Positions 1 through 4,985 of a stretch of DNA of 9,594 nt are shown here, piece after piece. A program made the translations under genes and the position numbers. The notes under the pieces were generated by a model. The model ran no database searches. It was not told where the DNA came from and saw nothing but the letters and a program-made list of their open reading frames with translations. Numbering within the stretch: the stretch's first letter is position 1; each line of letters begins with the position of its first letter. This DNA comes from an uncultured Oscillospiraceae bacterium (lineage in GTDB: Bacteria; Bacillota; Clostridia; Oscillospirales; Acutalibacteraceae): contig CABUCT010000038.1 in NCBI GenBank assembly GCA_902490145.1, positions 1-9,594 on the forward strand. The letters run 5' to 3'.

Positions 1-560
1 CTAATTACGATCAGCAGAACGGTAACCAGCAGAATTATAACCAGCCAAACTACAGTCAACCAAATTATAACCAGCCAAACTACAACCAGCCTAATTACGA
101 TCAGCAGAACGGTAACCAGCAGAATTATAACCAGCCAAACTACAGCCAACCAAATTATAACCAACCAAACTACAATCAACCAAATTATAATCAACAACCG
201 ATGCCTTTTTGCCCGGTTCAGGAAAGAAATATTGCTACATGCATCATACTTTCTATTATCACATGCGGTATCTATTTGTTTTATTGGTTATATTGCCTTA
301 CTGAGGATTTGAAAACTATGTCGGGAGATCCTAATGCAACATCCGGCAGTACAGTTGTATTGCTCACAATTGTGACTTGCGGGCTCTATACTTTTTATTG
401 GATGTATAAACAGGGTGAGATCATTGATAAAATAAAGTATTCAAGAGGTATGCCTTCAAGCAATTCCGGAGTTTTATATATTGTCTTGACTTTTGTAGGG
501 TTAAGTGTAGTTTCATGTGCTTTGATGCAGAACGAAATCAATACTCTTTCCAGATATTAA
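1..560 (+). CDS. DUF4234 membrane protein with NYNQP-repeat N-terminal domain (5' partial)
   Basis: The reading frame (codons from base 3) is open to the left edge, so the true start lies outside the window; the ATG at 201 is internal. The visible part is 185 residues. Residues 1-66 are low-complexity repeats made almost only of Asn, Tyr, Gln and Pro. From the Met at 201 there are three hydrophobic segments, roughly residues 11-33, 51-69 and 90-109 of that part. The first two carry the matching motifs TCGIYLFYWLY and TCGLYTFYWMY, and the third is followed by ALMQNEIN. This pattern fits the DUF4234 family of small membrane proteins, whose function is unknown. Members and relatives often carry proline- or glutamine-rich N-terminal tails, so the layout fits, but this tail is strikingly regular. 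The stop is TAA and a terminator follows within 15 bases. The family call is confident; no function is claimed. Confidence 0.85.
   Translation, partial: NYDQQNGNQQNYNQPNYSQPNYNQPNYNQPNYDQQNGNQQNYNQPNYSQPNYNQPNYNQPNYNQQPMPFCPVQERNIATCIILSIITCGIYLFYWLYCLTEDLKTMSGDPNATSGSTVVLLTIVTCGLYTFYWMYKQGEIIDKIKYSRGMPSSNSGVLYIVLTFVGLSVVSCALMQNEINTLSRY
3..200 (+). repeat. In-frame 90-bp tandem repeat made of 15-bp NYNQP units
   Basis: Bases 3-92 and 93-182 are two tandem 90-bp units, each encoding the 10-residue block NYDQQNGNQQ followed by four five-residue units (NYNQP, NYSQP, NYNQP, NYNQP). A last partial unit, NYNQQP, ends at 200. The two copies differ at only four bases (56/146, 74/164, 86/176 and 89/179). 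All four are third codon positions and none changes the amino acid. The array continues out of the window to the left, so the copy number is unknown. The 15-bp unit inside the 90-bp unit shows two levels of expansion. Confidence 0.95.
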
Positions 561-573
561 TTATATATTTTGG

Positions 574-605
574 GACTGCAGCTGCTGTGTGCAGTCTCTT
601 TTTTT
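574..605 (+). terminator. Rho-independent terminator after the DUF4234 gene
   Basis: GACTGCA (574-580) pairs perfectly with TGCAGTC (590-596) around a 9-base loop. The stem is followed at once by TCTTTTTTT (597-605). It begins 14 bases after the DUF4234 stop codon. It lies upstream of the DUF2752 start, so it either ends transcription fully or attenuates read-through into that gene. Confidence 0.85.
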
Positions 606-630
606 GAAAAAAATCAAAGGAGAAGTAAAG

Positions 631-1053
631 TTGCAGCACATTTTCGAATATGTCAAAGAGCATAAAAAGCCAATTATTAAATTTGTTATGGTTTTAGTTG
701 TCGGAATGGGATATTACCTTGCTATTCAATTTATGCCCTTTGGAATTCCATGCATTTTTAACAAACTGACGGGATTATTTTGTCCGGGCTGCGGAATAAC
801 TCACATGATTGATGATATGCTGCATCTGAATTTTAGGGATGCGGCAAGGGAAAACTTAATGCTTGCAATACTGATCCCGATTTGGTCGGTTATACTTTTT
901 TTTAGAGTTGTTTTTAAATTCAGAACGCTCGGCAGCAATGGAAATTTATTTAATATCTTTGTTTGGTGTAGTATTGCTCTTTTGATTGTGTTTGGTATAT
1001 TAAGAAACATTCCCGGATTTGAGTTTTTGCAGCCGTTGTACAGTCGCTTATAA
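631..1053 (+). CDS. DUF2752 family small membrane protein
   Basis: This is a 140-residue protein from the TTG at 631. The TTG is chosen because AGGAG (618-622) sits 8 bases before it. The longer frame would begin with a GTG at 589 inside the preceding terminator hairpin and has no ribosome site. Three hydrophobic stretches lie near residues 17-36, 75-95 and 108-125. Between the first two is the DUF2752 hallmark: Cys41, then LTGLFCPGCGITH with Cys51 and Cys54. The usual Arg after CPGCGxT is His58 here. The family's function is unknown, and the paired cysteines could bind a metal or form a disulphide. It follows the DUF4234 gene in the same direction; small membrane families of this kind are often neighbours, which hints at a joint role but does not prove it. 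Confidence 0.85.
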   Translation: MQHIFEYVKEHKKPIIKFVMVLVVGMGYYLAIQFMPFGIPCIFNKLTGLFCPGCGITHMIDDMLHLNFRDAARENLMLAILIPIWSVILFFRVVFKFRTLGSNGNLFNIFVWCSIALLIVFGILRNIPGFEFLQPLYSRL

Positions 1054-1062
1054 AAAGTTTAA

Positions 1063-1091
1063 TTGCAAGCTTTAAGATGATCATATAAAAT
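1063..1091 (+). promoter_or_regulatory. Candidate sigma-A-type promoter for the GDSL hydrolase gene
   Basis: TTGCAA (1063-1068) and TAAAAT (1086-1091) are separated by 17 bases, matching the -35 and -10 consensus at 4 and 5 of 6 positions. This would give a leader of about 100 bases. A second, weaker candidate is TCGACA (1131-1136) with TTAAAT (1156-1161), but its spacing of 19 is poor. The region is AT-rich, so chance matches are likely. No terminator was seen after the DUF2752 gene, so read-through is also possible. Confidence 0.3.
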
Positions 1092-1200
1092 AATCTATAT
1101 TCATGCTTTAGCTTTAGGTGTGTTTTTAAATCGACAGAAACATAATCAAAAAAAGTTAAATATGCAGATAGAATGTTAAAGAAATTAAGGATGGATTTGA

Positions 1201-1848
1201 ATGGAACTTAATGGAATAAAGATAAATTTCTTGGGTGACAGCATTACTGAAGGTCACGGAGTCTCAGATAATGATCACCGTTTCACAAATATAATCGAAA
1301 AAACCACCGGTGCGATTTGCCGTAACTATGGAATAGGTGGGACGAGATTTGCCCGCCAAAACGATGAAGAGAACAGAGATGATGATTACTGTTCAAGATT
1401 TTCCAAGATGGATGATGATGCTGATATAGTAGCAGTTTTTGGTGGAACCAATGATTTCGGACATGGAAATGCACCTCTCGGAGAATTTAAGGACAGAACT
1501 CCAGATACCTTTTACGGAGCATGCCATTTTCTTTTTTCGGGACTTATAACTAAATATCCAACCGCAAAGATTGTTGTATTTACACCACTCCATCGCTGTA
1601 ATGAAGATGATCCGAGAGGAGATGGCAGATATCCTTTTGATTTCGGGACTCTTAAAGACTATGTTAATATAATTAGGGAGATAGCCGAATATTATTCCTT
1701 GCCCGTACTTGACCTTTTTGCCGAGAGCGGGCTTCAGCCTTGTGTTCCGGTAATAAGAGAAAAGTATATTCCTGATGGGCTTCATCCAAATGATGCCGGT
1801 CACATCATTCTCGCTGAAAAGATTATCAGCTTCTTTAAGACGCTTTAA
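1201..1848 (+). CDS. SGNH/GDSL-type hydrolase (esterase/acylhydrolase family)
   Basis: This 215-residue protein shows the conserved blocks of the SGNH hydrolase fold in order. Block I is FLGDSITEG with the nucleophile Ser14. Block II is NYGIGGTR with oxyanion-hole Gly46 or Gly47. Block III is GGTND with Asn84. Block V is PDGLHPND with catalytic Asp192 and His195. The full set implies an active hydrolase of ester bonds, such as a lipid, acetyl-sugar or other small ester; the sequence does not fix the substrate. There is no signal peptide or membrane segment, so it should be cytoplasmic. The start is ATG at 1201 with AAGG (1187-1190) ten bases upstream, which is a little far. It probably forms its own transcription unit, ending at the shared hairpin at 1924-1961. 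Confidence 0.9.
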   Translation: MELNGIKINFLGDSITEGHGVSDNDHRFTNIIEKTTGAICRNYGIGGTRFARQNDEENRDDDYCSRFSKMDDDADIVAVFGGTNDFGHGNAPLGEFKDRTPDTFYGACHFLFSGLITKYPTAKIVVFTPLHRCNEDDPRGDGRYPFDFGTLKDYVNIIREIAEYYSLPVLDLFAESGLQPCVPVIREKYIPDGLHPNDAGHIILAEKIISFFKTL

Positions 1849-1920
1849 AATTTAAACTTTTTGCTATCAGTGCCTGATTGTTGTCTGAAAAGAAAGTTCA
1901 CGAAAATAAAAAATGCATAT

Positions 1921-1965
1921 AAAAAAGCATCCCGTGTAAATGACAATACATAGGATGCTTTGCTT
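1921..1965. terminator. Bidirectional terminator between convergent genes
   Basis: AAAGCATCC (1924-1932) pairs with GGATGCTTT (1953-1961) around a 20-base loop. On the minus strand the stem is followed by a run of Ts (complement of 1921-1926 and beyond), giving a good terminator for the glycosylase gene. On the plus strand the trailing T-run (GCTTTTAT) is weaker but could serve the GDSL gene. Confidence 0.75.
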
Positions 1966-1999
1966 TTATACCCTTTAGCTATATTAAATTCAAGAGTTT

Positions 2000-2524
2000 T
2001 TACCTGATTATTTTCCATGCATCGATAAGCCGTTCAGTGCTCCATGCGGCGTTTGCGGGGCTTGTGGAGGGAAGGCAAACAGCAGGACATTCGGCCTTTT
2101 TGAGCAGATATTTTTTATAATATTTTTCGGCGGTTTTACCGTTTAAGTAAATGCTTTTTATATCACACTTTTTTAGAATTCTCGAAATATCATTGGGGAG
2201 TACGTTTTTTATAGAACTGTCTGAACTTCCGTTGACTTCGCATGAGGCAATCACATCCCAGAGGGCAATACCGTTTTTTAGTAAAAAAAGCTTTTTTTCC
2301 TCAATTGTTTTCGGAACAGGGCATTCAAACACTGCTGAAACGACCTTCCAGAAACGATTCTGAGGATGACCGTAAAAGAAACCTTGCTCTCGTGATTTAA
2401 CAGAGGGAAAGCTCCCGAGAATAAGAATTTGAGAGTTCTTGTCAAATACCGGATCGATGGTATGGATAGATGATACAATCGGGGTACGAGAGTTTTTGAG
2501 GGAAGATGATGATTCAATCTGCAT
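2000..2524 (-). CDS. DNA-deoxyinosine (hypoxanthine-DNA) glycosylase, uracil-DNA glycosylase superfamily family 6
   Basis: This is a 174-residue base-excision repair enzyme. It is expected to cut hypoxanthine (deaminated adenine) from DNA by breaking the N-glycosidic bond. Motifs of the family appear in order: ILGSFPS (35-41), then GFFYGHPQNRFW (48-59), LNGKTA (127-132) and LPSTSPANA (151-159). Its length is close to the family norm except for a Ser-rich stretch of about 19 residues before HTIDPVFD, which looks like a non-conserved extension. The ATG at 2524 is supported by GGAG (2534-2537) nine bases upstream, and no better internal start was seen. It is monocistronic on the minus strand, convergent with the GDSL gene and downstream of the terminator of the big operon. 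Uracil activity cannot be excluded from sequence alone. Confidence 0.9.
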   Translation of the reverse strand: MQIESSSSLKNSRTPIVSSIHTIDPVFDKNSQILILGSFPSVKSREQGFFYGHPQNRFWKVVSAVFECPVPKTIEEKKLFLLKNGIALWDVIASCEVNGSSDSSIKNVLPNDISRILKKCDIKSIYLNGKTAEKYYKKYLLKKAECPAVCLPSTSPANAAWSTERLIDAWKIIR

Positions 2525-2593
2525 ATACTTAAACTCCGATCATAATAGGAAACTTAATAGAGTGATTGCTTTGTCGGTGAGAACATTGTTTTA

Positions 2594-2607
2594 TGCAGAC
2601 ATCTGCA
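2594..2607. promoter_or_regulatory. Small perfect dyad upstream of the glycosylase gene
   Basis: TGCAGA and TCTGCA flank a 2-base centre, forming a perfect inverted repeat 70-83 bases upstream of the glycosylase start. It could be an operator or a chance palindrome. No convincing -35/-10 pair could be placed with confidence around it. Confidence 0.25.
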
Positions 2608-2644
2608 ACCGTAATAGACACAATTTGTTAGTTCCCGGGATAAA

Positions 2645-2671
2645 AGCCGCAAGGGGTTAAACCTTGCGGCT
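2645..2671 (-). terminator. Terminator of the 2-oxo acid dehydrogenase operon
   Basis: AGCCGCAAGG (2645-2654) pairs perfectly with CCTTGCGGCT (2662-2671) around a 7-base loop. On the minus strand it lies about 57 bases after the stop of the MtlD-like gene. The stem is followed by TTTTAT counting the stem's last base, a short U-tract. The strong 10-bp GC-rich stem supports termination despite the short tract. Confidence 0.75.
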
Positions 2672-2728
2672 AATAAAACTGTAAAAAATTACTGATTCAA
2701 AATTGTGGTAATTTTGTTTTATGTCTTT

Positions 2729-3898
2729 TTATTTCATCATTTTAAAAAGCTCTTCAACGGTTTTTCCGCTCTTGATAGCAGCGTCATATTCGAGAATGAG
2801 CTTTCCGGCATCGCTTTCAGCGTCAATTTTGCAGATTTCAGACAGAATTTCAGCAGCCGGTTTTGAGGAGACTTCATCATGCTTGAAGTTCATTGCACAA
2901 GCGGCGGCGAGACAAATGTATTTCGGAACAACACCTTGTTCAATGCACATATTAAGAGAGCCGATGATACGGTCATTGGGATTTAGCTTGCGGTTAAGAT
3001 CATTTCCGACACGCTTTACGGTATCACCCAGCTGACGGTTTCCGAAACGGGAGAGCAGATCTTCAACATGATCGTTAAGTTCAATATAAGGTACGCCATG
3101 ACGAGCGGCAAGAGCAATAGCTGATTGCTGCATTGCACGCATTACCAAAAGCTCAACATAAGGATTTTCAATAGCCTGCCAAATATAATCAACACCCATA
3201 ATGCTTCCGAGATAGGCAGTGAAAGCATGGCCCATATTATGTATAAAGAGTTTACGCTCAATATAGAATTCGAACGGAGTGAAAGGAACCATGTTTTTGA
3301 TAGGAGGAATTTCACCTTTAAAGGCTGCCTTGTCAACCGGAAGAATTCCATAGCTTTCAACACATACACGAAGGGGATTGTCTCCCTTCATTTCATCGGT
3401 CTGAACAGGAACCATACGACCGATAGAAGCTTCGACAAATCCGACCTTTTCATCAAGAAGTTTTTTCTCATCGTCATTGAGGAGCTTTGCAACTTCGCCT
3501 TTCAGATAAGCATCTGCACCGATAAGATTTTCACAGATAATGATATTAAGAGGAGCTTTATTAGGATCCTGCCAACGTTTTTTAAGACCGTTTGCGATAT
3601 TTGAGATAATAAATTTGAGAATATTAACACCAACTGCGGTTGCCATTACGTCTGCGTCTGCAATAGCATTTGCAACAGCTTCCGGATCTCTGCCGTCCAC
3701 ACAGGAAACACCTGTTACCATGGATTCCTCGAATCCTTCTTTATAGAGAATACGAACGGGATATTCGTGCTGAGTATTAAGCTGTTCAATAACGGCGGGA
3801 GCAACATCCACAAATGATGTTTCATATCCTGACTGAGAGAGAAGCTGTCCGATAAAACCACGACCGATATTACCGGCACCGTACATAACTGCTTTCAT
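2729..3898 (-). CDS. mtlD: Mannitol-1-phosphate 5-dehydrogenase family protein (polyol-specific long-chain dehydrogenase)
   Basis: The enzyme would interconvert mannitol 1-phosphate and fructose 6-phosphate with NAD(H) in the cytoplasm. The ATG at 3898 gives 389 residues (E. coli MtlD has 382). AAAGGA (3908-3913) lies nine bases upstream of it. An upstream in-frame TTG at 3907 directly abuts that site and is rejected. Counting from that TTG, which adds three residues, the Rossmann motif GAGNIGRG is at 10-17. NIIICEN is at 121-127, and the catalytic-type motif RKLFIHNMGHAFTAYLG holds Lys219, Asn224 and His227. It is the last gene of the minus-strand operon, 38 bases after lplA. No mannitol transporter is in view, so the exact substrate (mannitol-1-P or another polyol/uronate derivative of this superfamily) is inferred. 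Confidence 0.82.
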   Translation of the reverse strand: MKAVMYGAGNIGRGFIGQLLSQSGYETSFVDVAPAVIEQLNTQHEYPVRILYKEGFEESMVTGVSCVDGRDPEAVANAIADADVMATAVGVNILKFIISNIANGLKKRWQDPNKAPLNIIICENLIGADAYLKGEVAKLLNDDEKKLLDEKVGFVEASIGRMVPVQTDEMKGDNPLRVCVESYGILPVDKAAFKGEIPPIKNMVPFTPFEFYIERKLFIHNMGHAFTAYLGSIMGVDYIWQAIENPYVELLVMRAMQQSAIALAARHGVPYIELNDHVEDLLSRFGNRQLGDTVKRVGNDLNRKLNPNDRIIGSLNMCIEQGVVPKYICLAAACAMNFKHDEVSSKPAAEILSEICKIDAESDAGKLILEYDAAIKSGKTVEELFKMMK

Positions 3899-3936
3899 TG
3901 TTTTCAATCCTTTCTGATCTTTGTGTAAATAGTTCT

Positions 3937-4911
3937 TTAAAACATCGCCGAAATAAACTCTTCGGCTGAAATGCCGGAAAAATAATCCGAAACATTTATT
4001 TTATTTAAGGCGTTTTTAACCGCCTCATATTCATATTTAGTACCTATCAAATAATCTTCAAATTCTCCAACATCCTTAATTCCGAAGAAATCCCCAAAGA
4101 TTCGGGCAGATTTTATACGGCTTTCGGCAATATCAAGATTGACAGAGACAATTCCACCAGAGAATAGCGTTTCCTTTGAAAATGAGTATTCTTTTTCAAA
4201 GCCATAGTTCCAAGCGTCGGTAGAGTATTTTTCTTTGAAGAGTTTGTCTATGCTTGTCTTTTCTTCATCTGTAAATTCATACAGCTCTCCGCCAAGCTCC
4301 ATCCCTTTATCTATAAGCTGGTTAAGGAAATCGTTAACAGATAATTTTTCTCTTAGATGGTCAGAAATGTTAGTGACTCGGCTGCGTACTGATTTTATAC
4401 CCTTGCTTTGAATTTTGAGGGGATTTACTTTCAGTGCGTCGGTCATATTTCCGACATTTGCCGAAAACATAAGAGTTCCGTGGTGCATCATTCTGCCATG
4501 CCAAAGGGTTTGAGCATTTCCTGAAAACTTTTTGCCGCCTATGACAAGGTCGTTTCGACCTTTAAGCTCTGCCGGAACACCGAGATCGTGCAGAACTTCG
4601 ATAATAGGTTTTGAGAAAACGTCATAGTTTCCAAAGTTATTGTCTCCGCCTTCTTCGATGAAGGTGTAATTAATATTACCGAGATCATGAAAAACCGCAC
4701 CGCCTCCGGTGAGCCTTCTGACAACAGGAAGGTTGTGTTCACGTACGTAATCGGTGTTTATTTCGGCAAAGGTATTTTGGTTTCGTCCGACAACTATAGT
4801 CGGCTCATTACGCCAAAGCATAAAGAAATCTCCGGTCATATTTTTAAGAACAAATTCTTCAGTTGCAAGATTTAGATATGGATTTGTGGTTTTAAGTGTT
4901 ATTATACGCAT
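3937..4911 (-). CDS. lplA: Lipoate-protein ligase A
   Basis: This protein activates lipoate (or octanoate) with ATP and attaches it to the lipoyl-domain lysine of E2. It has 324 residues, the normal length for a two-domain LplA. Family motifs are present: RRLTGGGAVFHD (65-76), GRNDLVIGGKKFSGNAQ (118-134) with Lys128 at the position of the catalytic lysine before the SG pair, and HHGTL (143-147). The C-terminal accessory region (about 245-324) is also present, which favours a true ATP-using ligase over a transferase. The ATG at 4911 has GGAG (4919-4922) seven bases upstream. It sits directly after the E1 gene, separated by a GC-rich hairpin, so its likely client is the E2 of the same operon. 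No lipoate synthesis gene is visible, which suggests reliance on scavenged lipoate. Confidence 0.93.
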   Translation of the reverse strand: MRIITLKTTNPYLNLATEEFVLKNMTGDFFMLWRNEPTIVVGRNQNTFAEINTDYVREHNLPVVRRLTGGGAVFHDLGNINYTFIEEGGDNNFGNYDVFSKPIIEVLHDLGVPAELKGRNDLVIGGKKFSGNAQTLWHGRMMHHGTLMFSANVGNMTDALKVNPLKIQSKGIKSVRSRVTNISDHLREKLSVNDFLNQLIDKGMELGGELYEFTDEEKTSIDKLFKEKYSTDAWNYGFEKEYSFSKETLFSGGIVSVNLDIAESRIKSARIFGDFFGIKDVGEFEDYLIGTKYEYEAVKNALNKINVSDYFSGISAEEFISAMF

Positions 4912-4944
4912 AGGAAAGCTCCATTTTTTGAAAATATGACGTAA

Positions 4945-4971
4945 CCCGCCGCCCGTATAAAAGGCGGCGGG
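4945..4971 (-). terminator. GC-rich intercistronic hairpin between E1 and lplA (attenuator or mRNA-stabilising stem)
   Basis: CCCGCCGCC (4945-4953) pairs perfectly with GGCGGCGGG (4963-4971) around a 9-base loop. It lies 14 bases after the E1 stop codon. On the minus strand the stem is not followed by a T-run, so it is not a classical terminator. It may partly stop transcription or block 3' exonucleases, keeping E1 mRNA more abundant than lplA. Confidence 0.55.
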
Positions 4972-4985
4972 ATAAGTTGTTTAAA

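Noticed and set aside
3..200. Possible CRISPR array or phage-type direct repeats at the left edge
   Set aside because: The repeats are in frame, contiguous without spacers, and encode a regular peptide continuing into a membrane domain.
589..630. GTG start at 589 for the DUF2752 protein
   Set aside because: The GTG is in the loop of the terminator hairpin and has no ribosome site, while the TTG at 631 has a well-placed AGGAG.
1393..1803. A 136-codon minus-strand open frame inside the GDSL hydrolase gene
   Set aside because: The + strand frame has all SGNH blocks and a ribosome site; the antisense frame has no recognisable motif.
2581..2590. LexA-like box GAAC-ATT-GTT
   Set aside because: The clostridial consensus needs a four-base spacer and a full GTTC half-site; here the spacer is three and the half-site is GTTT, so it is listed only as a weak observation.
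2439..2660. A 73-codon + strand open frame over the glycosylase 5' end and leader
   Set aside because: It overlaps the conserved glycosylase start region and runs into the operon terminator hairpin; no family resemblance.
3899..3907. TTG start at 3907 for the MtlD-like protein
   Set aside because: It directly abuts the AAAGGA site, leaving no spacer; the ATG at 3898 has a nine-base spacer and matches the usual family N-terminus.
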